Under the pieces are notes generated by a model. That model was not told the DNA's origin. It worked only from the letters and a program-made list of their open reading frames with translations, and ran no database searches. This document shows, piece after piece, positions 29,075-36,008 of a stretch of DNA of 55,005 nt (its first letter is position 1; the number at the start of each line of letters is the position of its first letter). The DNA lies in contig LLYT01000005.1 of NCBI GenBank assembly GCA_002049545.1, positions 1-55,005 of the forward strand, read 5' to 3'. The DNA is from Deltaproteobacteria bacterium tcs-42 (GTDB taxonomy: Bacteria; Desulfobacterota; Desulfuromonadia; Desulfuromonadales; Geopsychrobacteraceae). The translations under genes and the position numbers were made by a program.

Positions 29075-30264
29075 TTCGGGCTCTCCTGCAGGATCGGTCT
29101 GAGCAATGTTCCTTCCGCAGCTCCCGAGAGGGCGGTTAAAATCAGTTTTTCACCGCTTTGGATGCCACCCTGGATCAATATCTGCTGTTGTTCGCGGCGG
29201 AAAACTTCAACCTGGCGTAAACTCAAGCGATTCTCACTATCGGCAATCCAGACCAGATCGCCAGAATGGAGTGCTTTGCGCGGGATGCTGATAATATCCG
29301 CAAAGACCTCTCCATTCAGTTCGACATTGACAAACAGACCGTTGGGCAACGGGGTCTGGTTTGAGTTTTTCTGTAACAGGTAAGGGTCTTCAACCATAAC
29401 AACGACGGTTGTCATACGGCTGTTGGGGTCGACTTCCCCAACCTGGCGAACCAGCTTTCCTTGTCGGCCGGTGCTGTGATCCGGCTGATAGATGGTGGCC
29501 GTGGAACCTTGTTGTTGGGTTGCTGATGGAATGATCAACCAGGCCAATTCTCGAGCCGGAAGCGGGATGTGAATTTCAGCTCGATCAGTTCCGGCAAAAG
29601 TGCCGATACTGGTTCCCGCTCGCAAATATTGCCCCAAATCAACCTGCTCCTTGCGGATACGACCATTAAACGGGGCTTTTATCTCGGTGCGCTGCAGGTT
29701 GAGTTGAGCCTGTTGCAGATTGGCCTTTGCTGCTGCCAGGTTGGCCTGCTGCTGACGTAACTGGATTTCCCGCGTTACCAGTGGACCCGGCTCCCCCTTA
29801 TCGACAATATCAATCCGCTCCCATTCAGCCAGTGCGACCTTGGCGCGCTCCTGTTCCGTTGCCATCGCAACCTGAACCCGGGCGATCTCGGCACGGGCTT
29901 TTTCTGTCGCGAGCTCGAAATCAATAGTATCAATCCTGAGTAAGGTCTCCCCTTTTTTAAACAGCCCACCACTGACCAAACGTGGTGATACCCATGTGAC
30001 TTTGCCACTGATTTCGGGGACCAGGGCAATTTCCTGTTCGGCCTGAACTGTTCCGGTCGCGTGGACTTTGACCTGGTGGGTGATCGCTTTGAGTTCGACA
30101 ACATCGACCAGAACCCCCTGCCGGGTTGGCTGCTGCCGTTGGGGAATTTTTTTCAGCGTTCCCATCATTTTGAAGCCGAAAAAACCAATGAACAGGATCA
30201 GCAAAGGGAGGATGATTTTTAATGCCAGCCTTGATTTATTTTTTTGTTCAGTCATTTGTTCCAT
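29071..30264 (-). CDS. RND efflux periplasmic adaptor (membrane fusion protein)
   Basis: Adaptor linking the RND pump to the outer-membrane channel. The 397 residues start with a basic stretch and one transmembrane anchor (about 13-34, LKIILPLLILFIGFFGF). The lipoyl-like domain (about 55-100, VHATGTVQAEQEIALVPEISG) and its partner half (EIKAPFNGRIRKEQVDLGQYL) bracket a coiled-coil hairpin rich in Ala/Gln/Arg (about 120-200). A beta-barrel domain follows. The gene overlaps the channel gene by 17 bases and the pump gene by 4 bases. Confidence 0.94.
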   Translation of the reverse strand: MEQMTEQKNKSRLALKIILPLLILFIGFFGFKMMGTLKKIPQRQQPTRQGVLVDVVELKAITHQVKVHATGTVQAEQEIALVPEISGKVTWVSPRLVSGGLFKKGETLLRIDTIDFELATEKARAEIARVQVAMATEQERAKVALAEWERIDIVDKGEPGPLVTREIQLRQQQANLAAAKANLQQAQLNLQRTEIKAPFNGRIRKEQVDLGQYLRAGTSIGTFAGTDRAEIHIPLPARELAWLIIPSATQQQGSTATIYQPDHSTGRQGKLVRQVGEVDPNSRMTTVVVMVEDPYLLQKNSNQTPLPNGLFVNVELNGEVFADIISIPRKALHSGDLVWIADSENRLSLRQVEVFRREQQQILIQGGIQSGEKLILTALSGAAEGTLLRPILQESPK

Positions 30265-31660
30265 CCTGTTTTTGCTTAAGGGTTTGCCTTTGTTGTTCCA
30301 TCTCGTCTGTCATCCAGCTGCCACCCAAAGCTCGTGCCAAGGTGATCCGGTTGTTGAGTTGTTGACGGTGGTTATTAAGCTGCTGGCTGAGAATATCTAA
30401 TTGGTTGATCTGATTGAGTAACAGATCCCTGCTGTCGGTGAGGCCGTAAAGATAATTATCCTCAGTCAGTTGTAGATTTTTATGGTTAATCTGGCGTTGC
30501 TGTTCCAATCTGGTTGCTTTGATAGTGCCATTGTTTTCGGCCATTAATGCCGTTTCCACCTCTTGTAAAGCGCTCAGCAGCGCTTGTTGGTAGTTTGCCA
30601 GGTTTTCTGCACGAATAGCCTGCTGTCGTTCTGTTTCAGCCTGTCGGCGACCACCATCAACCAATGGTTGCGTCAGTCCCAGAGCCAGATTCCATAATGT
30701 TCCTTCAATATTTCCAGCCGCCAGATGGGTTGCCGAGCGTCCCAGAGTTGCCGAAAGATTGATGGCTGGAAGTTGATCAGCCAAGGCTGCGGCCAGTTCC
30801 CGATCCGCTGCTTGAAGTTGCAGGTGTGCTGCGGCGAGATCGGGGCGGCGCAGCAACAGGTCTGCCGGCAGCCCGATATCAACAAGGTTGTGCAGTTGGG
30901 GTAACTCATCTCCCTCAATTAAAATCGTTCCGGGCAACTGACCGAGGAGTAATGCGATATTGTTTTGAGCCCGGATTAAGGTGGTTTGATGCTCGGGAGT
31001 CAGGGTTTTGACCATGGCCAGATTCTGTTGCGCCTTATAAACCTCGCTGGCAGTTGATAATCCGGCACGGTAGCGTTCTGTCACCGTCTGGAGAAGATCA
31101 CTCTTTCGATCCGTCTGCTGCTCAAGGAGTTTCAGGTGGGCACGTTGTCCCACGGCGAGAAAATATTGCTCGGTCAATTGTGCGCTCAAACTGAGGAACA
31201 ACGCCTGAACGTCCCTCTCCCCCGCCCGCTGCCGTAATTCGGCGGCCTTACTTTTATCTCTGAGTTTATCCCACAGATCGACTTCGTATCCCGCAGCGAC
31301 TGAGAGGCGCGAACTGGTCGAAGTTGTATCGTTGACAAGTCCGGGAGAACGATCGCGACTGACCGACCCATTTAAATTGAGCTGTGGCCAGAGAGAGGCA
31401 CCGCTCATTTTCTGCAGTGCTTCCAGTTGCTGGAGTCGATACAGGGCCTGGCGCAGATCGAGGTTGCTGGAAAACAATTGTTGTTGCAATTGGTTCAACT
31501 GCGGATCATGGAAGTCTGTCCACCAGCGTTCCGACAATCGAACCACTGCTCCAGCTTGTTCGGCTGCATAGTGTCCGGGGACCTCCGGCAGCTCAAGCTG
31601 TGCAGGTCGCACTGGGTTGCAGGCTGTGAGCAGCAACAGGGAAAGTAATAGCAGTCTCAT
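30248..31660 (-). CDS. TolC/NodT-type outer-membrane efflux lipoprotein
   Basis: Outer-membrane channel of the efflux system. The 470 residues begin with a lipoprotein signal peptide whose lipobox is LLTAC (Cys14). The mature part has the two OEP repeats of NodT-like factors: long Gln/Leu-rich helices, for example LDLRQALYRLQQLEALQKM and ADRELAAALADQLPAINLSA, with short beta strands between. Overlaps with the tetR gene (4 bases) and the adaptor gene (17 bases) show one translation-coupled operon. Confidence 0.93.
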   Translation of the reverse strand: MRLLLLSLLLLTACNPVRPAQLELPEVPGHYAAEQAGAVVRLSERWWTDFHDPQLNQLQQQLFSSNLDLRQALYRLQQLEALQKMSGASLWPQLNLNGSVSRDRSPGLVNDTTSTSSRLSVAAGYEVDLWDKLRDKSKAAELRQRAGERDVQALFLSLSAQLTEQYFLAVGQRAHLKLLEQQTDRKSDLLQTVTERYRAGLSTASEVYKAQQNLAMVKTLTPEHQTTLIRAQNNIALLLGQLPGTILIEGDELPQLHNLVDIGLPADLLLRRPDLAAAHLQLQAADRELAAALADQLPAINLSATLGRSATHLAAGNIEGTLWNLALGLTQPLVDGGRRQAETERQQAIRAENLANYQQALLSALQEVETALMAENNGTIKATRLEQQRQINHKNLQLTEDNYLYGLTDSRDLLLNQINQLDILSQQLNNHRQQLNNRITLARALGGSWMTDEMEQQRQTLKQKQDGTND

Positions 31661-32292
31661 TCTGGAGTCTCCAGTCCGGCGTGAACAAATTTCAGTAATT
31701 GTTGGATCAGGGTGTTTTGGTCCAGAGGGGTCGGTAGTTCCGGATGGTTAAACACAGAAAGGCTCCCCATGCACATAACGTGACTCATGGTTCCTATGGC
31801 GAATTGCAATCGGGTTAGCAGTATTGCCGGGGATAATTGTGGTAGTGCCTCGCACAGACCTTTAAACAGCAACTGAAAAATTGGCAAAACGAGAGCCAGA
31901 AAACAGTTGCGAACCGTTTCGTCAGGTTCACTCAGGGAACGTCCGATCAAAGAGATAAAGTCATGAGCTCCCGGACTGGAGTTGCGAAATTCGAGAGTTG
32001 GTTCAATAAAGGCGCGTAGCAGATCAGCAGCTGTGGGAGGGATGCCCTCCTCTTTCGCTTGCGCCAGAACCCCCCTGATTTGGGTTTCCCGGATTTGATT
32101 CAAGGGGAGCAGTCGACGCTCTATCACCGCCTGGAGCAAGGCATCTTTGGAGCCAAAGTGGTAGTTGACCGATGCCAGATTGACGTCCGCCAGACTGGTT
32201 ATGGCACGAAGTGAAGTATTATGAAATCCTTCGCGGGCAAACAACTGTTCAGCACTATCCAGGATCCGGGTTTTGGTATCGCATTGCGTCAT
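31657..32292 (-). CDS. TetR-family regulator of the efflux operon
   Basis: DNA-binding repressor. Residues about 8-55 are the TetR helix-turn-helix (ILDSAEQLFAREGF, then TSLADVNLASVNYHFGSKD). The remainder (211 residues in all) is the ligand-binding helical domain, here like the CerR/YbiH (DUF1956) group. As first gene of the operon tetR-channel-adaptor-pump, it most likely represses its own promoter (32331-32359) and is released by a pump substrate. Confidence 0.92.
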   Translation of the reverse strand: MTQCDTKTRILDSAEQLFAREGFHNTSLRAITSLADVNLASVNYHFGSKDALLQAVIERRLLPLNQIRETQIRGVLAQAKEEGIPPTAADLLRAFIEPTLEFRNSSPGAHDFISLIGRSLSEPDETVRNCFLALVLPIFQLLFKGLCEALPQLSPAILLTRLQFAIGTMSHVMCMGSLSVFNHPELPTPLDQNTLIQQLLKFVHAGLETPE

Positions 32293-32330
32293 AGTGGCTC
32301 TTTCAATCGTTAAACGGAACAGATTCTTGA

Positions 32331-32359
32331 TTTAAACACTTATTTGAAACGCCTGTCAA
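32331..32359 (-). promoter_or_regulatory. Sigma70 promoter of the tetR-RND operon
   Basis: On the minus strand TTGACA (32359-32354) is followed after 17 bases by TTTAAA (32336-32331). This is a full -35 and a 4/6 -10 at ideal spacing, about 35 bases before the tetR start. The spacer TTTCAAATAAGTGTTTAA is AT-rich and could hold the TetR operator, but no strong dyad is visible. Confidence 0.7.
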
Positions 32360-32425
32360 CGAGGAAAGTTGTTTTGTTGATACCCAAATGTTTGATTTGA
32401 AAAATACTTGGGAATGTGGGGGGGG

Positions 32426-32779
32426 ATGAGCACATTGAGCCCTTCAGACTCATTTCATTTTGGAAGAGAGGCACCGGTATTTGATATTGTAACGACGACG
32501 GCATGTTTGCACCACGATGTTACTGCCCTGTCTCTGGCTGGAACTAAAAAATGGTGGCTGCGTAAGATGCTCGAACGTTTTACCATGGCTCATCTTCCGT
32601 TGCCGATTGGTGAAATCAAACGAACCATCGAACAGCTTGCCGACGCTGTTATGGCGACTCATCGACTGATCCCTGACAATATTTCTGATCATCCTGAATT
32701 TCGTGAAGTTGGTAAAAATATGATGGGAATTTGGGAAGAGGGGGTCGGTGCTTGTAGTTTTTCAGGGGAGTGTCCCTAG
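32426..32779 (+). CDS. Hypothetical protein of about 117 aa with a 3' end inside a repeat
   Basis: Not recognised. The frame opens at ATG 32426 after a GGGGGG run; an ATG at 32408 is the alternative. The middle is a plausible soluble helical region (GTKKWWLRKMLERF, then IGEIKRTIEQLADAVMATHRL). The last seven residues (SFSGECP) come from the tandem repeat at 32754, so the original 3' end was probably replaced when that repeat arose. It is divergent from the efflux operon. It may be a truncated gene or may not be expressed. Confidence 0.35.
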   Translation: MSTLSPSDSFHFGREAPVFDIVTTTACLHHDVTALSLAGTKKWWLRKMLERFTMAHLPLPIGEIKRTIEQLADAVMATHRLIPDNISDHPEFREVGKNMMGIWEEGVGACSFSGECP

Positions 32780-32835
32780 TTTTCCGTAGTTTTTCAGGGG
32801 AGTGTCCCTAGTTTTCCTAGTTTTCCTAGTTTTCC
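32754..32835 (+). repeat. Tandem repeats: 2 x 32 bp, then 9-bp units
   Basis: Two identical 32-base units (32754-32785 and 32786-32817) contain CAGGGGAGTGTCCCTAG. They are followed by further copies of TAGTTTTCC (32818-32826 and 32827-32835), the same nine bases that end each 32-base unit. The GGGGA...TCCC core resembles the GGGACNGTCCC family. The array forms the 3' ends of two convergent frames. Confidence 0.85.
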
Positions 32836-32936
32836 TCAAATATCTTGTCGATGTCTTTGTGTCGCGGATTGGCGGTCAACTGGCAGACATGAAAATCGCA
32901 ATGTTCTTCCGGGTTGTCACAGCTCCATTCGGTCAT
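32826..32936 (-). CDS. Small cysteine-containing protein, 36 aa
   Basis: A short gene with a strong ribosome site (AAAGGAGAAAA before ATG 32936). The product begins MTEWSCDNPEEHCDFHVCQL and has three cysteines (C6, C13, C18) and two histidines in its first 20 residues, suggesting a metal or redox site. The remainder is polar and charged, ending DKIFEEN. The TAG stop lies in the 9-base tandem repeat, so the original C-terminus may have been longer. It is on the same strand as the candidate selenoprotein gene, 113 bases downstream of it. The function is not known. Confidence 0.6.
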   Translation of the reverse strand: MTEWSCDNPEEHCDFHVCQLTANPRHKDIDKIFEEN

Positions 32937-33049
32937 TTTTCTCTCCTTTGCAAGTATACTCTCACAGATGCACGACGATTATAGCGACATGGCAGCTTGA
33001 GACCAATCGATTTTTCATTTCTGCTGTTTCTCGAAAGCGCTTCCCGGCA

Positions 33050-33478
33050 TTATTTGTCTTCCAGGGGCAGGCCAGCATTTTTCCAGGCATGGTAGCCGCC
33101 GCGCAGGGCGCGGACGTCGGTATAGCCATGTTCATAGAGTTTGAGCGCCAAACTGGCGCTGGTCGCTTCATTCGGTCAGGTACAGTAGGTGACGACCGTT
33201 TGGTTCAGGGGAACGACAGCTTTCAGGGTTTCGATGTTGTCAGTGAAGCTGAAGCGGATCGCTCCTTCGACTTTCTGTTGGTCCCGGTGCCACTGACCCG
33301 GTGTGCGGGCGTCGATGACGGTTACCGCCTGGTTGCTGCGAAGTTGTTGCAGCTCTGCGGGTGTGGTCCGCGGCACTTCGCTGATCCGGGTGGGCAGAGA
33401 TATGGTGGCGGCAGAGGTGGCAAATAACAGTACAGAGAGGATTATCAACAGGGTGCTGATGGATTTTGGATTCCGCAT
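33050..33478 (-). CDS. Exported rhodanese-domain protein with in-frame TGA (candidate selenoprotein)
   Basis: Reading through the TGA at 33176-33178 gives a single 142-residue rhodanese protein. Residues 1-27 are a signal peptide or anchor (LLIILSVLLFATSAA). The rhodanese domain then runs from TPAELQQLRSNQAVTVIDAR to HAWKNAGLPLEDK and the stop TAA. The TGA falls two residues after the expected active-site Cys: YCT-U-PNEATSA, C99-T-U101. Homologues commonly read Cys at this point (YCxCPNEAT). Coding on both sides is in one frame and the family's C-terminal half (YTDVRALRGGYHAW) is intact, so decay is unlikely. A SECIS-like hairpin follows the TGA. AAGGAGG lies 6 bases before ATG 33478. The role is probably periplasmic sulfur or selenium transfer, or thiol redox chemistry. 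Confidence 0.85.
33144..33160 (-). promoter_or_regulatory. SECIS-like hairpin for selenocysteine insertion
   Basis: On the minus strand AGCGCC pairs with GGCGCT around the loop AGTTT. The loop begins 22 bases after the TGA (21 bases between) and has a G in its second position. Stem length, distance and loop G fit the general bacterial SECIS model; SelB binding itself is inferred. Confidence 0.65.
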
Positions 33479-33675
33479 AGCTGACCTCCTTGGTTATGTT
33501 GAAACTGATCATAACACAGCAGCGTCACAAAGTGTGAGGGGGGTGGCGTTTTTTAACGATAGTCCGTAGCAGATCAGCCTAACTTGATGGCGTAACAAAA
33601 ATTCCGGTTGAGATGCGTCCTGATCTCATGAATACTGGCCTGTGAATGGAATTTTTTTCAAAAAACTTATGTAAC

Positions 33676-33820
33676 GGGCGACTCGCAAGGGCTTGAGGCT
33701 CCCATTCCAAGGGCCACTGTACGCCATCCATGGCCGTTCGACTGTCGCCGTCCTGGCGCCAGACGCCCTTTCCATGGGAACCACAAGCCCTCGCCAGATA
33801 TTGGCTGCTGAATAGTTGCA
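33676..33820 (+). repeat. Interspersed palindromic repeat, family P (copy B, intact)
   Basis: This copy matches the one at 21711-21838, with outer arms CCCATTCCAAGGGC and GCCCTTTCCATGGG and the central hairpin CTGTCGCC / GGCGCCAG. It extends further left, where GGGCTTG (33690) and CAAGCCC (33784) add another pairing arm, and it begins GGGCGACTCGCA. It is noncoding. Confidence 0.85.
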
Positions 33821-33870
33821 AACTTATAATGAACGCGTGGGAGGCACGGCTGAAAACGATCGGACTACTG

Positions 33871-33900
33871 ATAAATAGGGACATTTATGTCCCTATTTAT
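33871..33900. repeat. Perfect 30-base palindrome
   Basis: ATAAATAGGGACAT and ATGTCCCTATTTAT are exact complements separated by TT. The GGGACA/TGTCCC core relates it to the elements at 11159 and 53863. It sits directly before a gene remnant. Confidence 0.85.
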
Positions 33901-34215
33901 CCTATTTATCATCGGGGCTACAGCCTGATCCAGTATCCCCACAGCCGGCAGGGCTGGATCGGCAAACACCAGGACACCGGGAAGCTCTGCCTGACCATCG
34001 CCGTCTGCGAGCAGCACGAAGAGGCAATGATGGGCAATACGGCGACCCTGCTGACCGACTTCGCCATCGATATCGGCCTGGGAGTGACCGACTGCTTCAA
34101 GGCTCTGGGGTTTTTCGACACGGGCAGTGTCCGTGAAGACACCGGGGTTCCGGAGGAAGCGGTCGGCGAGAAGTTGCTGCAGGCGCTGCAACAACCCGCC
34201 CCCGAAGCCAGATAA
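33901..34215 (+). pseudogene. Remnant of an unrecognised gene (5' end lost)
   Basis: The last 100 codons of an open frame look coding: GC-rich third positions and an ordinary protein composition (GWIGKHQDTGKLCLTIAVCE, LLTDFAIDIGLGVTDCFKAL), with several conserved-looking Cys/His. Upstream the frame runs back through two palindromic elements that are not coding, so the natural start is missing. No family was recognised. It is convergent with the methyltransferase gene; the two stops are adjacent. Confidence 0.35.
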
Positions 34216-34216
34216 A

Positions 34217-34840
34217 TCAGACCTTGCGGTAAATGCTGATTTTACAGCTGGACCCTTCCTGCTGCAGATAGTCGGTGGTCATCTCGGCCATATTGGTCCA
34301 CAGCCCCTGTCGAACCAATTGATCCATGGCCAACTGGTAATCATCCTCGTCCCAGGCCTGATCACGCACCGTAAAACAGAGGATCCCCCCGGATCTGGTC
34401 ACCCGAATCAGTTCGCCAAAGGCCTCCGGTCCGACATGCCCGCAAGTGAAGGTGCCGACGCTGATCACGGCATCGAAACATGCCTCCGGCAGTTCCAGGG
34501 ACGCATTCAGATCCGCCTGATGCAGTTGCCGGTAGACCCCCTTCTCCCGCGCCTTGTCGAGCATATGCCGGGAATAATCGAGCCCTTCCAGGTTGTGATA
34601 GCCTTGCTGGTGCAGCAACTTACCGACGATCCCGGTGCCGCAGCCCGCATCCAGGGTCCGGGCCTGGGGATCGGTCAGGTAGGGCATCAGCTGTTCACAA
34701 GCCAGGGCCGGGGCGACATAGCCGAGTTCGTCGAGCAAGTCCTGGTCATAGCTCTCGGCCCATTCGGCATAAGCCGATGCCAGCTCATCCTTGTCGGTGG
34801 CATTGAGCACCCGCTCGTGGATTTCCTTGCGTTTTACCAT
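34217..34840 (-). CDS. Class I SAM-dependent methyltransferase
   Basis: Cytoplasmic methyltransferase of unknown substrate. The 207 residues show a helical lead (about 1-60), then the Rossmann fold: motif I LDAGCGTGIVG (about 65-75), motif II LEGLDYS, motif IV FDAVISVGTF and the post-I strand GGILCFTVRD. The Williams-Beuren/UbiE-like pattern of small-molecule methyltransferases fits best. Its codons are visibly more GC-rich than the flanking housekeeping genes, and it sits among gene remnants, which suggests acquisition from a GC-richer relative. Confidence 0.85.
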   Translation of the reverse strand: MVKRKEIHERVLNATDKDELASAYAEWAESYDQDLLDELGYVAPALACEQLMPYLTDPQARTLDAGCGTGIVGKLLHQQGYHNLEGLDYSRHMLDKAREKGVYRQLHQADLNASLELPEACFDAVISVGTFTCGHVGPEAFGELIRVTRSGGILCFTVRDQAWDEDDYQLAMDQLVRQGLWTNMAEMTTDYLQQEGSSCKISIYRKV

Positions 34841-34862
34841 TCAATTCCCCCTGTGAAGATGG

Positions 34863-34892
34863 GTGGGCCGACGGGGAACCCGTCCGGCCCAC
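34863..34892. terminator. Strong hairpin after the ProX-like remnant
   Basis: GTGGGCCGACGGG pairs over 13 bp, with one bulge, with the complementary strand around loop GAA. There is no T-run. It probably marks the 3' end of the former proX transcript on the minus strand. Confidence 0.55.
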
Positions 34893-34919
34893 GAAAACTT
34901 GTCACTTTTCGATCAACTT

Positions 34920-35204
34920 TCAGGCGGCCTTGCGTGCCTCGGCCAGCCAGCCCTCCCAGGTCGCCCGGTTAGCTTCGATCCACTCCCGAGCGTGACGTTC
35001 GATATCCTCCTGCGATTTTTCCCCGTCTTTCATCCGGGTGTTTTGCGCGCTGACATCGGCCAGTTCGATCCGGAAGAGTTCGAAGAACTTTTTCGCCGCC
35101 GGATTCGCCGTCAGGAACTCCTTGTTGGCCACAATCCGCACGTCCGCAACAACAAAACCGGCCTTCAGCGGGTCATGGCGGAACGTCCAGGCAGACGTTG
35201 CCAA
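34920..35204 (-). pseudogene. C-terminal remnant of a ProX-like glycine betaine binding protein
   Basis: About 94 codons survive. From DPLKAGFVVADVRIVANKEF to IEANRATWEGWLAEAR the frame reads as the tail of the substrate-binding protein of a ProU-type osmoprotectant ABC transporter. The signal peptide and roughly the first two thirds (over 200 residues) are missing. No permease or ATPase gene adjoins it, and upstream sequence is AT-rich and unrelated. A deletion or transfer joint therefore lies near 35205. It is GC-rich like the methyltransferase next to it. Confidence 0.65.
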
Positions 35205-35420
35205 TTAGCCTATACGATAGATGGGGTGCGATGTCAAATCAGATGACCTTTCGCTTCTGTCGGCTACCGGCGGAAATCAGGTCGGTAGAAATCGTTTTTC
35301 TCCGCTGCGGCTGATTAATAGTTGTCCACTTTTGCACTGATATTGTCTGGCTCAAGTCCAGTAGTTTTAGACATTTCACGACAATATTCCGTTTGCTTAC
35401 CACGAGGGAATTTTTCAGCT

Positions 35421-35900
35421 TCAAGTTTTCTCTTTCCAGATTTTCCTGTTCGTCAATTTATTGAAAAGTAATAATCCGAAAGCGCTAAAAGCAAAAAGGT
35501 TGATACCAAAAGCAGCGATTTCAGCCGGAAGCCCGGTCTGTATCTGGCTGTATCCCCCCAACATGAAATTAAAGTTATAGCTTTTTGCCCCTTCTAAAAA
35601 ACTGATTCTAACGCCGAGCAATAATCCAGACATGAAGGAATAGTATAGTCCGCTTAGTGTAAAATAAGGGATTTGTAATAGTTGTACGACCAGAGACAGA
35701 TTTAACCCTGCAACTTTATTCTTCAACAGCAAAGTTCCGGCTAGAATACTCAGAGCAAAGGGGATCAGGTAGAGCAATAGAAATATGACGAACTTAAGAT
35801 TATCCAGAACATGAGCGATTCGGTAGAGCATGACGACAAGACCCCAGGCACCACCTATTATTTCAAAAGTTGCAATTAATTTTATCAGGAGTAAATTCAA
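35421..35900 (-). CDS. Hypothetical four-helix membrane protein, 159 aa
   Basis: Not recognised. The product has about four hydrophobic segments: near 5-25 (IKLIATFEIIGGAWGLVVML), 36-58, 64-95 and 125-148, with a loop of polar residues before the last. The C-terminus is basic. Base composition is AT-rich, unlike the GC-rich genes on its other side. It follows the strong terminator of the cytochrome operon, so it has its own transcript. Confidence 0.6.
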   Translation of the reverse strand: MNLLLIKLIATFEIIGGAWGLVVMLYRIAHVLDNLKFVIFLLLYLIPFALSILAGTLLLKNKVAGLNLSLVVQLLQIPYFTLSGLYYSFMSGLLLGVRISFLEGAKSYNFNFMLGGYSQIQTGLPAEIAAFGINLFAFSAFGLLLFNKLTNRKIWKEKT

Positions 35901-35930
35901 AATTAATGACTTTCTTGATTATGGCAGAGT

Positions 35931-35966
35931 AAAAAAATCCCCGGCAGCGCAAACTGCCTGCCGGGG
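35931..35966 (-). terminator. Intrinsic terminator of the cytochrome operon
   Basis: On the minus strand CCCCGGCAG (35966-35958) pairs with CTGCCGGGG (35947-35939), then A and seven T (35937-35931). It lies 43 bases after the stop of the 12-heme cytochrome gene. Confidence 0.93.
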
Positions 35967-36008
35967 GATATGAGAGGAGAGAGTCTTCTCAGTAAATGAA
36001 TAAATTTG

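Noticed and set aside
33176-33178. TGA in the rhodanese gene as a plain nonsense mutation
   Set aside because: The downstream half is intact and in frame, a SECIS-like hairpin follows, and the TGA replaces a position usually held by Cys; decay would be expected to leave further lesions.
33579-33884. 101-codon minus-strand frame near 33.7 kb
   Set aside because: It runs through repeat copy B and a palindrome; the open frame is a by-product of the repeat.
35205-35420. Possible transposase fragment (minus-strand frame with EKFPRGKQTEYC)
   Set aside because: About 40 codons look faintly like an IS3-type OrfA start or a frameshifted tail of the upstream membrane protein, but the match is too short and lacks a helix-turn-helix.
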